NCBI GenBank assembly: GCA_963840925.1
Contig: CAWJAY010000001.1
Location: 1 to 64,000 of the forward strand
Source: DATAOG01 sp963840925
GTDB taxonomy: Bacteria > Pseudomonadota > Alphaproteobacteria > Geminicoccales > Geminicoccaceae
Direction of reading: 5' to 3'
DNA: 64,000 nucleotides
The position numbers were made by a program, and so were the translations under genes. The notes beneath the pieces are model-generated. The model saw only the letters and a list, made by a program, of their open reading frames with translations. It searched no databases and was not told where the DNA came from. How positions within the stretch are numbered: the first letter of the stretch is position 1; the number at the start of each line of letters is the position of its first letter. Positions 16,547-24,818 of the stretch are shown in pieces.

Positions 16547-17487
16547 GCGCTGGCCCGCGCGTCATCGCGTTCTCGGGTGGGATCGGCGGCGCCAAGCTGG
16601 CGCTCGGCCTCTATCGCGCGCTGCCCCGGGGTTCGCTGATGGTGGTCTGCAATACCGGCGACGACTTCGAGCATCTAGGCCTCGTGATCTCGCCGGACCT
16701 CGACACCGTGCTCTACACGCTTGCCGGCATCGCCAACCCGGAGGTCGGCTGGGGCCGGGCGGGCGAGACCTGGAGCTTCATGCAGGCGCTCGAGAAGCTC
16801 GGTGGCGAAAGCTGGTTCCGGCTCGGCGATGGCGACCTCGCGACCCACATCGAGCGCACCCGCCGCCTCGCCGCCGGCGAGAGCCTTGCGGCCATCAGCG
16901 CGGATTTTTGCCGGCGACTGGGGCTGCACGCGAAGGTGCTGCCGATGTCCGATCAGCCGGTGCGGACGATCGTCCTGACCGAGGCCGGCACGCTGCCGTT
17001 CCAGCGCTATTTCGTCGAGCAACGGTGCGCGCCCAGGGTCAGCGGCTTCGAGTTCCAAGGTGCTCGCGCGGCGCGGCCGCTGCCGGCTCTGCTGGAAGCG
17101 CTTGCAGGGGAAGGCCTGGAGGCGGTCCTGATCTGCCCCTCGAACCCGTTCATCAGCATCGATCCGATCCTCGCGCTGCCGGGCATGCGCGCAGCGCTCG
17201 CCGCCTGCCGGGCGCCGGTGGTCGCGGTCTCGCCGATCATCGGCGGCCACGCGGTCAAGGGCCCGACCGCCAAGATGATGGCGGAACTCGGGCTGCCGGT
17301 CAGCGCCGTTGCAGTCGCCGGTCACTACGCGGGCCTGCTCGACGGCTTCGTCCTCGACGACGCCGATGCGGGCGAGGCGGCGGCGATCGGGATTCCCTGG
17401 CTCGCCACCCGCACGCTGATGACCAGCGAGAATGACAAGCGGCGACTCGCAGCCGAGGTCCTGGCGTTTGCCCGTCAGCGCTTCTGA
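16543..17487 (+). CDS. cofD: 2-phospho-L-lactate transferase (CofD/FbiA)
   Basis: A 314-residue protein starting at an ATG that overlaps the cofE stop (ATGA). Signature blocks are the N-terminal FSGGIGGAKLALGLYR, VVCNTGDDFEHLGL (the metal-binding acidic pair), SPDLDTVLYTLAGIANPEVGWG, FRLGDGDLATHIERT and VSPIIGGHAVKGPTAKMM, which holds the FO-binding segment. The enzyme transfers the phospholactyl-type moiety from the CofC product onto FO, giving F420-0 or its dehydro form. With fbiC and cofE it forms a compact three-gene operon. It overlaps the convergent hydrolase gene by 13 bp. Confidence 0.94.
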   Translation: MSAGPRVIAFSGGIGGAKLALGLYRALPRGSLMVVCNTGDDFEHLGLVISPDLDTVLYTLAGIANPEVGWGRAGETWSFMQALEKLGGESWFRLGDGDLATHIERTRRLAAGESLAAISADFCRRLGLHAKVLPMSDQPVRTIVLTEAGTLPFQRYFVEQRCAPRVSGFEFQGARAARPLPALLEALAGEGLEAVLICPSNPFISIDPILALPGMRAALAACRAPVVAVSPIIGGHAVKGPTAKMMAELGLPVSAVAVAGHYAGLLDGFVLDDADAGEAAAIGIPWLATRTLMTSENDKRRLAAEVLAFARQRF

Positions 17488-18341
17488 TCGAGAAAGGCGC
17501 GAATCGCAGCGATCGTCGCGGCCGGTTGCTCTTCCATCAGCCAATGCCCCGAATTCGGGATCACCAGCTCCATGACGTCGCTCGCGGCCGCGCGCATCAC
17601 GACCGCCATGGTCGGCCCGAACGACTGCTCGCCGCCGATCGCGAGCACCGGCATCGCAAGCTTGCCCTGGGCGACGAACGCCTGGTTGTCGATCGCGTCC
17701 TGGTCGAAGGCGGCGAACTGGTTGAAGCCCGCATGCATCGCGCCCGGCTGCGCGTAGAGTCTGGCATAGTGCTGACGCGCGGCCTCGCTGAAGCTGTTCG
17801 GATCAGCGGAGAACTCGTTCCAGAAGCGGTCCAGATAGATCCGCTCGCGCCCGGCGACCAGCCGTTCGGCGTCCGGACCCTGGAAGGAGAAATGCCAGAG
17901 CGCGCGGCTGCGGACGATCTCGTCCCAGGGGCCGACGCCCGGCAGCGGCGCGTCCATGATGACGAACCGGGTGACCCGCCCGGGATACTGCGCCGCGAAC
18001 GCGTAGCCGACCATGTTGCCGATATCGTGGGTGACGAGATCGGCCCGGTCGATCGTGAGCGCGTCGAGGACGCCTGCGATGTCCTGCCCCTGGGTTTTCT
18101 TGTCGTAGCCGCCTTCGGGGCGGGACGACAGGCCCATGCCGCGCAGGTCGGGCGCGATCACGGTGCGCTCTGAGATGAGCTCGGCGGCGAGCGGCGCCCA
18201 CATGTCGCCGGTCTCGCCATAGCCGTGAAGCAACAGGGCGGCAGGCCCCCGACCACCGATCCGGACATGCAGGGTCGCACCGTTGGTGGCGATCTCCTGG
18301 GTCCGGAAGCTCGCCGGGTAAGGTTCAATCGCGGAAGGCAT
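17475..18341 (-). CDS. Alpha/beta hydrolase, epoxide hydrolase/dehalogenase-like
   Basis: A 288-residue alpha/beta hydrolase. The oxyanion segment HGYGET is at residues 39-44. The nucleophile elbow reads THDIGNMVGY, so the nucleophile is Asp rather than Ser, as in epoxide hydrolases and fluoroacetate/haloalkane dehalogenases. The catalytic His is in PNSGHWLMEEQP near the C-terminus. An Asp nucleophile argues against a simple esterase. It lies 20 bp after an LLM-family oxidoreductase gene on the same strand, so the two may act in one pathway. Substrate unknown. Confidence 0.82.
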   Translation of the reverse strand: MPSAIEPYPASFRTQEIATNGATLHVRIGGRGPAALLLHGYGETGDMWAPLAAELISERTVIAPDLRGMGLSSRPEGGYDKKTQGQDIAGVLDALTIDRADLVTHDIGNMVGYAFAAQYPGRVTRFVIMDAPLPGVGPWDEIVRSRALWHFSFQGPDAERLVAGRERIYLDRFWNEFSADPNSFSEAARQHYARLYAQPGAMHAGFNQFAAFDQDAIDNQAFVAQGKLAMPVLAIGGEQSFGPTMAVVMRAAASDVMELVIPNSGHWLMEEQPAATIAAIRAFLDQKR

Positions 18342-18361
18342 CGCGTCTCCCCATCCGGACC

Positions 18362-19321
18362 TTATCTGGTCAGCGGCCGGATCTCGGCCATGACGTGCTG
18401 CATGCTTGCCAGCGACTTCTCGAGCGTGTCGCGCTGGAGGTTCAGGACGAGGTCGGTGACGCCGAGATCGCCGAGCCCTGCGATGTCCGAGGCCACCTCG
18501 GCGGCGCTGCCGGTCATGATGTGGCGCTCGCCGCTCTCGAGCCGCGCGGCGGGCTTGGCTTCGTCGAACCAGCCGGCGTAGAACGCGAGCCCGATGCTGC
18601 CGGGGTCGCGGCCGTTCTGCTCGGCTACCTGATGGAGCTTCTCGACGCCGGCCTTGAAGCGGGCGACCGTGTCGAGCGGGTGGTGCGGGTTGTTGCCGAT
18701 CGGGAACCAGGCATCGCCGTAGCGGACCGTGCGCCGGACCGCGGGCGGACTTTCGCCGCCGACCCAGATCGGCGGGTGCGGCTTTTGCACGGGCTTGGGC
18801 CGGAAGGCGACGTTCGCGAAGCTGACGTGGCGGCCCTCGAAACGCGGGTTCTCTTCAGTCCAGAGGATCTTGAACGCCTGCAGCCATTCGTCGGTGACCC
18901 GGCCGCGCTCCTCGAACGGCGGCGTGTTGATCGCCTCGAACTCCTCCTTCATCCAGCCGGCGCCGGCGCCGAGCACCATGCGGCCGTTGGAGAGCAGGTC
19001 GATCGTCGCCGCGATCTTGGCCGTGTGCATCGCGCCGCGGTAGGGGATGACCGCGACCGCGGTGATCAGGCGCGGCTTCTCGGTGATCGCGGCCAGCCAG
19101 GCCAGCTGCGTGAACTGCTCGAGGCAGTCGCCCGACGCGGCGCCCGGCCATTGGCCGGACTCGGAATAGGGGTAGCGCGAGTCGATGCTGCGTGGCACCA
19201 CCAGGTGGTCCGAGAGCGACAGGTGGGCAAAGCCCAGCTCCTCGGCGCGGCGCGCCAGCGTCGCGATCGCGTCTGGGGTCGCGAGCGGGCCGCGGGTCGG
19301 GATGGTCAGTCCGATATCCAT
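18362..19321 (-). CDS. LLM-class F420-dependent oxidoreductase (TIGR03619-like)
   Basis: A 319-residue luciferase-fold protein starting MDIGLTIPTRGPLATP. Family blocks are LGFAHLSLSDHLVVPR, TAVAVIPYRGAMHTAKIAATIDLLS, NGRMVLGAGAGWMKEEFEA, KPVQKPHPPIWVGGESPPA and DAWFPIGNNPHHP. The group is usually F420-dependent. Its presence next to the cofCDE/fbiC genes and a PPOX F420 enzyme fits that. It is transcribed with the downstream hydrolase and starts 17 bp from the divergent PPOX gene, with a GGAGGG ribosome site. Substrate unknown. Confidence 0.82.
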   Translation of the reverse strand: MDIGLTIPTRGPLATPDAIATLARRAEELGFAHLSLSDHLVVPRSIDSRYPYSESGQWPGAASGDCLEQFTQLAWLAAITEKPRLITAVAVIPYRGAMHTAKIAATIDLLSNGRMVLGAGAGWMKEEFEAINTPPFEERGRVTDEWLQAFKILWTEENPRFEGRHVSFANVAFRPKPVQKPHPPIWVGGESPPAVRRTVRYGDAWFPIGNNPHHPLDTVARFKAGVEKLHQVAEQNGRDPGSIGLAFYAGWFDEAKPAARLESGERHIMTGSAAEVASDIAGLGDLGVTDLVLNLQRDTLEKSLASMQHVMAEIRPLTR

Positions 19322-19338
19322 GGTGGTATCCCTCCGGC

Positions 19339-19767
19339 ATGCTGACGGAACGGGAGCGGCGCTTCCTCGAGGCCGGCCGGGTCGCCCGCCTGGCGACCGC
19401 GGATGCCAGCGGGCGGCCCCATGTGGTGCCGGTCTGCTATGCGCTGCTCGAGAGCACGGTCTACTTCACGATCGATGAGAAGCCGAAGAGCCGGCCCGGC
19501 GCAAGGCTGAAGCGTCTTACGAACCTGCGCGCGAACCGATTCGCCGCTCTGGTCGTCGACCGCTACGACGAGGACTGGAGCCGGCTCGGCTGGGTGATGG
19601 TCCAGGGCGAGGCCGACATCCTCGACGCCGGTCCCGAGCACGACCGGGCCCAGGCGCGCCTGCGCACCCGCTATCCCCAACTCGGGGAAATGCGGATCGA
19701 GGCGCTGCCCGTGGTCGCGGTGCGCCTCGATCACGCCGCCAGCTGGGGCCGGCTCGAGGCCGATTGA
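19339..19767 (+). CDS. PPOX-class F420-dependent oxidoreductase (Rv0121-like)
   Basis: A 142-residue split-barrel flavin/deazaflavin-binding protein. The N-terminal block LTERERRFLEAGRVARLATA is followed by SGRPHVVPVCYAL, VYFTIDEKPKS, LKRLTNLRANRFAALVVDRY and DWSRLGWVMVQGEA, matching the Rv0121-type family described as F420-dependent (TIGR03668). Starting at the ATG 19339 gives the family length. It lies divergently 17 bp from an LLM-family gene, and its position at the edge of the F420 locus supports the cofactor assignment. Substrate unknown. Confidence 0.85.
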   Translation: MLTERERRFLEAGRVARLATADASGRPHVVPVCYALLESTVYFTIDEKPKSRPGARLKRLTNLRANRFAALVVDRYDEDWSRLGWVMVQGEADILDAGPEHDRAQARLRTRYPQLGEMRIEALPVVAVRLDHAASWGRLEAD

Positions 19768-19770
19768 GCG

Positions 19771-21192
19771 TCAGGCGGCGGGCTGGGCGGCGAGCCGGTC
19801 AAGCTCCGGGGTCGCGGCCTCGAGCGCGCGGCCGAAACGGTCGACCGCCTCGTCGCAGTCGGCCTCGGTCATGCACAACGGCGGCGAGAACGGGATCACC
19901 TCGATGAACGGCAGCGGCCGGACCATCAGGTCGAGCTCGAGCGCCTTGGCGCTGACCACCCGGTGCGCGTTGGTGCCGGCCGCAAACGGCCGCCGGGTCG
20001 CCCGATCGGCAGTGAACTCGACCGCGATCATCAGCCCTTCACCGCGCAGGTCGCCGACATAGGGGTGCTCGCCGATCGTCGCCCGCAGGCGCTCGAGCAG
20101 ATAGGGGCCGACCCGGGCCGCGTTGTCGACCAGGCCCTCGCCCTCCATGATGTCGAGATTGGCGAGCCCGATCGCGCCGCCGACCGGGTGGCCGGAGTAG
20201 GTGAAGCCGTGCATGATCGGCCCGTACTCGGGCGAGGCGCGCTCGAGCACGCTCCAGATCCGCTCGCCGACGACCGAGGCGGACAGCGGGAAATAGGCGC
20301 TGGTGATGCCTTTGGCGAGCGTCACGATGTCGGGCTCGAGGCCGTAGAGGCCGGTTGCGAACCATTCGCCGGTGCGGCCGAAGCCGGTGATCACCTCGTC
20401 GGCGATGAACAGGATGTCGTGCCGGCGCAGGATCTCCTGGACGCGCTTGAAGTAGCCCTGCGGCGGCAGCAGCACGCCGCCGGTGCCCATGATCGGCTCG
20501 GCGATGAAGGCGGCGATCGTCTCGGGCCCCTCGCGCTCGATGATCGCCTCGAGCTCGGCGATCATCCGATCGCAGAAGGCGGCCTCGCTCTCGCCCGCCT
20601 CGGCGAAGCGGTACCAATGCGGGCAGCTGGTGTGGATGATGCCCTCGAGCGGCAGGTCGAACGCCTTGTGGTAGACCGGAATCCCGGTCAGGCTGCCGGC
20701 GGCGCAGGTCAGGCCGTGGTAGCCGCCGGCGCGGCCGATGATCTTCTTCTTCTGCGGCCGGCCGAGCAGGTTGTTGTAGTAGCGCACCAGCTTGACGTTG
20801 GTGTCGTTGGCATCCGAGCCCGAGCAGCCGAAGAAGACGCGCGCCAGGTGGCGGGCGCCGGCGTTCTCGCGCAACAGCGTCAGGACCCGGTCGGCCAGCC
20901 GGATGATCGGCTCGTTCGAGGAGCCGCCGAAGATGTGGTAGTAGTTCAGGTTCTCGATCGCGGCCCGTGCGGCCTCGGCGATCTCCGGCCGGCCGTAGCC
21001 GATGTTGACGCACCAGAGGCCGGCGCCGCAGTCGATCATCTCGCGGCCCTGGCGGTCACGGATGCGGACGCCCTGGCCGCTGCCGACGATCAGCGGCCCG
21101 CTTTTCATGTGGGTGGCGATCGAGGTCAACGGATGCAGGATGCTCTGCCGGTCCATGTCCTCGAGCGAATAGTTGGGCCTCTCGTCGAGCAT
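19771..21192 (-). CDS. Class III aminotransferase (omega-amino acid:pyruvate type)
   Basis: A 473-residue PLP-dependent transaminase. Landmarks are the N-terminal SILHPLTSIATHMKSGP, the PLP-phosphate block FFGCSGSDANDTNVKLVRYY, YHGLTCAAGSLTG, the Asp that holds the pyridine nitrogen in LFIADEVITGFGRTG, and the Schiff-base Lys in IVTLAKGITSAYFP. I started it at the ATG 21192 (MLDERPNYSLEDMDRQS), where homologues usually begin. Members move amino groups from beta-alanine, putrescine or aromatic amines to pyruvate; the amine donor here cannot be named. Confidence 0.87.
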   Translation of the reverse strand: MLDERPNYSLEDMDRQSILHPLTSIATHMKSGPLIVGSGQGVRIRDRQGREMIDCGAGLWCVNIGYGRPEIAEAARAAIENLNYYHIFGGSSNEPIIRLADRVLTLLRENAGARHLARVFFGCSGSDANDTNVKLVRYYNNLLGRPQKKKIIGRAGGYHGLTCAAGSLTGIPVYHKAFDLPLEGIIHTSCPHWYRFAEAGESEAAFCDRMIAELEAIIEREGPETIAAFIAEPIMGTGGVLLPPQGYFKRVQEILRRHDILFIADEVITGFGRTGEWFATGLYGLEPDIVTLAKGITSAYFPLSASVVGERIWSVLERASPEYGPIMHGFTYSGHPVGGAIGLANLDIMEGEGLVDNAARVGPYLLERLRATIGEHPYVGDLRGEGLMIAVEFTADRATRRPFAAGTNAHRVVSAKALELDLMVRPLPFIEVIPFSPPLCMTEADCDEAVDRFGRALEAATPELDRLAAQPAA

Positions 21193-21287
21193 CTGCGCCT
21201 CCGTTGTGCCGCGCCGCCGTCCGGGCGCTGGGCCGAGCCAAGTCAATCACAACCGGCCATCGCTGACCAGGGGCGCCGCTGAAGGGC

Positions 21288-22307
21288 TCAGCCGCGCAGG
21301 CTGCGCGCCACGTCCAGCGCGGCGTAGGTCAGGATGCCATCGCAGCCCGCCCGCTTGAAGGCGAGCAGCGCTTCCAGCATGGTCCGCTCGCCGTCCAGCC
21401 AGCCGCGGCCCGCGGCGGCCTGGAGCATCGCGTACTCGCCCGACACCTGATAGGCGAAGGTCGGCACCGCGAACGCGTCCTTGACCCGCCGGATCACGTC
21501 CAGATAGGGCAGCCCGGGCTTGACCATGACCATGTCGGCGCCCTCGGCGAGATCGAGCGCCACCTCGCGCAGCGCCTCGTCGGCATTGGCCGGGTCCATC
21601 TGGTAGCTCTGCTTGCCGCGCTTGCCGAGCGCGCCCGAGGAGCCGACCGCATCGCGGAACGGCCCGTAGAAGGCGGACGCATATTTGGCCGCATACGACA
21701 TGATCCGGGTGTCGCCGTGGCCCTGCTCGTCGAGGGCGCGCCGGATCGCGCCGACCCGGCCGTCCATCATGTCCGAGGGCGCGATCACGTCGCAGCCGGC
21801 CGCGGCCTGGACCAGCGCCTGGCGGACCAGCACCGAAAGCGTCGCATCGTTCAGGACCTCGCCCCGGTCATCGACCAGGCCGTCGTGGCCGTGGGTGGTG
21901 TAAGGATCGAGGGCGACGTCGCAGATCAGCCCGAGCTCCGGCAGCGCGGCCTTGACCGCACCGACCGCCCGGCAGAGCAGGTTGTCGGGGTTGGTCGCCT
22001 CGGCGCCGTCGGCGGTCTTGAGGGCCTCGGGCGTGACCGGGAACAGCGCCACCGCCGGGATGCCGAGCCCGGCCGCCTCCGCGAGCGCCGGCAGCAACAG
22101 ATCGATCGAGAGCCGCTCGACCCCCGGCATCGAGGCGACCGGCTCCCGCCGGCGCTCGCCGTCGAGCACGAACACCGGCCAGATCAGGTCGGCCACCTCC
22201 AGCCGGTGCTCGGCGACCAGGCGCCGCGACCAGAGGTCCCGCCGGTTGCGGCGCAGCCGGGTGGTCGGGAAGGGCGCCGCGATCGGGGCATAGAGCGGGC
22301 GTGACAT
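21288..22307 (-). CDS. hemB: Porphobilinogen synthase (delta-aminolevulinic acid dehydratase)
   Basis: A 339-residue HemB, the second shared enzyme of tetrapyrrole synthesis, which condenses two aminolevulinates. Recognisable blocks are RLRRNRRDLWSRRLVAEH, GIPAVALFPVTPE, CDVALDPYTTHGHDG, IAPSDMMDGRVGAIR, the first Schiff-base Lys in SYAAKYASAFYGPFR and the second in ADMVMVKPGLPYLDVI. The ATG at 22307 (MSRPLYAP) was preferred over one three codons upstream. It stands alone between the transaminase and a divergent gene set. Confidence 0.94.
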   Translation of the reverse strand: MSRPLYAPIAAPFPTTRLRRNRRDLWSRRLVAEHRLEVADLIWPVFVLDGERRREPVASMPGVERLSIDLLLPALAEAAGLGIPAVALFPVTPEALKTADGAEATNPDNLLCRAVGAVKAALPELGLICDVALDPYTTHGHDGLVDDRGEVLNDATLSVLVRQALVQAAAGCDVIAPSDMMDGRVGAIRRALDEQGHGDTRIMSYAAKYASAFYGPFRDAVGSSGALGKRGKQSYQMDPANADEALREVALDLAEGADMVMVKPGLPYLDVIRRVKDAFAVPTFAYQVSGEYAMLQAAAGRGWLDGERTMLEALLAFKRAGCDGILTYAALDVARSLRG

Positions 22308-22424
22308 GACCGGCAACTCGCTGGGTGGTCCGAGGCTGAGGGTGCTGCCGACGCTTATAGCGTGGATGCGCGCGGCGACCTAGTATCGCCGCCGGCTCGC
22401 GAGCGAGCAGCGCGGGAGACGACG

Positions 22425-22573
22425 ATGGCGGACCGAGCGGCGTTTCGGGGCGGGCGCAACCTGGCGCTCAAGGTCCCGCCGCAGCTGTGGCTCGAGCTGC
22501 AGGCTGAATTGTCAACCCGGCCGGGATCGTGCATCTGGTCGCCCACCCCGCCGAGGACCCTGGACTGGCGTAG
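22425..22573 (+). pseudogene. Internally deleted VOC/glyoxalase-family gene remnant
   Basis: The ATG at 22425 gives MADRAAFRGGRNLALKVPP, the usual N-terminus of a small VOC (glyoxalase-fold) protein. After a few codons a different frame reads VNPAGIVHLVAHPAEDPGLA then TAG at 22571-22573, which looks like the C-terminus of the same family, with LWLELQAEL just before it. Only about 50 codons remain where roughly 130 are expected, so the middle appears to be deleted with a frame change. It lies 10 bp before the acyl-CoA dehydrogenase ATG. The family call rests on memory of similar N-termini. Confidence 0.4.
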
Positions 22574-22582
22574 GCCGCGGCC

Positions 22583-23722
22583 ATGGATTTCGAGCTGAGC
22601 GAGGAGCAGCGCGCCTTCCAGGACCTGGCGCGGAGCTTTGCCGGGCAGGAGCTGGCACCGCACGCGGCCGAGTGGGACGAGCACTGCATCTTTCCGGTAG
22701 CGACGCTGCGCGCGGCCGCTCAGCTCGGCTTTGCCGGCGTCTACGTCGGCGAGGAGCACGGCGGCACCGCGCTCACCGGCTCGACGCCGCGCTGATCTTC
22801 GAGGAGCTCGCGACCGGCTGCACCTCGACCGCGGCCTATCTGTCGATCCACAACATGGTCGCCTGGATGATCGACGCCTTCGGCAGCGAGACGCAGCGCG
22901 CGCGCTTCCTGCCCGCTCTGATGACGATGGAGCGCCTTGCCAGCTACTGCCTGACCGAGCCCGGCGCCGGCTCCGATGCCGCCAACCTCATCACCCGCGC
23001 CGAGCGCCGGGGCGGCGGCTACGTCGTCAACGGCAGCAAGGCCTTCATCTCGGGCGCCGGCGAGAGCGACCTCTACGCCTGCATGGTGCGCACCGGCGGC
23101 CCGGGTGCTGCCGGCATCAGCTGTTTGTTGATCGAGCGCGGAGCTCAGGGCCTGAGCTTCGGCCCACCGGAGAAAAAGCTCGGCTGGCACTCGCAGCCGA
23201 CCGCGATGGTGGTCTTCGAGGATTGTGCGGTGCCGGCGGACCAGCGGATCGGCGCCGAGGGCGAGGGCTTCAAGATCGCGATGCAGGGCCTGGATGGCGG
23301 CCGGATCAACATCGCCGCCTGTGCGCTCGGCGCCGCCCGCGCCTGCTACGAGCGGGCGCGCGCCCATCTGCTCGAGCGGCGCCAGTTCGGCCGGCGCCTG
23401 GCCGAGTTCCAGGCGCTCCAGTTCAAGCTCGCCGACATGGCGACCGAGCTTGGCCGCCGCGCGGCTGATGGTCTGGCGCGCGGCGGCCGCGCTCGACCGC
23501 GGCGCCGCGGACGCGACGCTCGCCTGCGCGATGGCCAAGCGGTTCGCGACCGACGTCGCGTTCCAAGTCTGCGATGACGCCTTGCAGTTGCATGGCGGCT
23601 ACGGCTACATCAAGGATTACGCAATCGAGCGCTACCTCCGCGATGTCCGGGTCCATCAAATCCTCGAAGGCACGAACGAGATCATGCGCCTGATCATCGC
23701 GCGCCGCCTGCTCGCCGAGTGA
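22583..23722 (+). CDS. Acyl-CoA dehydrogenase, probably isobutyryl-CoA dehydrogenase (two frameshifts)
   Basis: The reading begins MDFELSEEQRAFQDLARSF and runs to GTALTGSTPR, where one missing base near 22780 shifts it. The text resumes as LDAALIFEELATGCTSTAAYLSIHNM and continues through ASYCLTEPGAGSDAANL and ALGAARACYERARAHLLERRQFG. A second indel near 23458 leads to ARLMVWRAAAALDRGAAD, LQLHGGYGYIKDYAIERYLRD and HQILEGTNEIMRLIIARRLL, whose EGTNE holds the catalytic Glu. The joined product is about 380 residues, normal for the family. Its stop overlaps the 3-hydroxyisobutyryl-CoA hydrolase start by 4 bp, so it probably oxidises isobutyryl-CoA in valine breakdown. Single-base repairs suggest sequence error rather than decay. 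Confidence 0.82.
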
Positions 23723-24798
23723 CGTTGAGCAGCGGGCCCGAGATCCGGTTCGAGCGGCGGGGCGGCCTGGTCGTCGTCACGCTCGACCGGCCGCGCGCGC
23801 TCAACGCGCTGTCGCTCGCGATGTGCCAGGCGCTCGATGCCGGGCTGATCGCCTGGCAGGCCGATCCGACCGTCCGGGCGGTGCTGATCAAGGGCACGGG
23901 CGAGCGCGCGTTCTGCGCCGGTGGCGACATCCGGGCCCTGCACCAGATCCTGACCACCGAGGGGACCGCGGCCGCGGCCGGCTTCTATGCGCTCGAGTAT
24001 CCGATGAACGCGCGGCTGCACCATTTTCCGAAGCCCTACGTAGCACTGCTGGATGGCATCACGATGGGTGGCGGGGTCGGCGTCTCGGTGCACGGCTCGC
24101 ATCGGGTGGTGACCGAACGCACCGTGTTCGCGATGCCGGAAACGGCGATCGGTCTCTTCCCGGACGTCGGGGCCACCTACGTGCTGCCGCGGCTGCCGGG
24201 CAGTCTCGGCATGCACCTCGGGCTCACCGGCGCCCGCCTTGGCGCGGCGGATTGTCGCGCGGCGGGGATCGCCACCCACGCGACCTCGGCAGACCGGCTC
24301 GAGGCGCTCGAGCAGGCGCTCGCCGAGGCCGACCTCGCCGGCGATGCCTTCGCGGCGGTCGACCGGGTGCTCGCCGACTTCGCTGCCGATCCGGGTCCGG
24401 CGACGCTGCCGGCGCTCAGGACGCAGATCGATCACTGCTACGGCCGGCCGATGCTCGAGGAGGTGCTGGCCGCGCTCGGCGACGAACCGTCGGGCTGGGG
24501 AGCGGCCCAGCTCGATCAGATCAAAAGCAAGTCACCGACCAGCATCGCGGTCACTTTCCGTCAGCTTCGCGCGGGCGCCACGCTCGACTTCGACGCGGCC
24601 ATGCGCCTGGAATACAGGCTTGTCCAGCGCTTCCTGGCGGGGCATGATTTTCGCGAAGGGATCAGAGCATTGATCATCGACAAGGATAACCGGCCTCGCT
24701 GGCGGCCTGAACTGCTGGCAGAGGTCACCCCGGCCATCCTCGATGCCTATTTCGCGCCACTGCCGGGCGGCGATTTGAGGTTTGGCCGGTTCAGCTGA
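23719..24798 (+). CDS. 3-hydroxyisobutyryl-CoA hydrolase
   Basis: A 359-residue crotonase-fold protein, longer than ordinary enoyl-CoA hydratases and right for this hydrolase. Motifs are GERAFCAGGDIRALHQ, TMGGGVGVSVHGSHRVVTE, FAMPETAIGLFPDVGATY (with the catalytic Glu) and the C-terminal ALIIDKDNRPRWRP, typical of HIBCH. It releases CoA from 3-hydroxyisobutyryl-CoA in valine catabolism. The GTG start overlaps the stop of the acyl-CoA dehydrogenase and the next gene (mmsB) starts 20 bp later. Confidence 0.9.
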   Translation: MTLSSGPEIRFERRGGLVVVTLDRPRALNALSLAMCQALDAGLIAWQADPTVRAVLIKGTGERAFCAGGDIRALHQILTTEGTAAAAGFYALEYPMNARLHHFPKPYVALLDGITMGGGVGVSVHGSHRVVTERTVFAMPETAIGLFPDVGATYVLPRLPGSLGMHLGLTGARLGAADCRAAGIATHATSADRLEALEQALAEADLAGDAFAAVDRVLADFAADPGPATLPALRTQIDHCYGRPMLEEVLAALGDEPSGWGAAQLDQIKSKSPTSIAVTFRQLRAGATLDFDAAMRLEYRLVQRFLAGHDFREGIRALIIDKDNRPRWRPELLAEVTPAILDAYFAPLPGGDLRFGRFS

Positions 24799-24818
24799 CG
24801 GCATCGAGGGGTTTTAGT

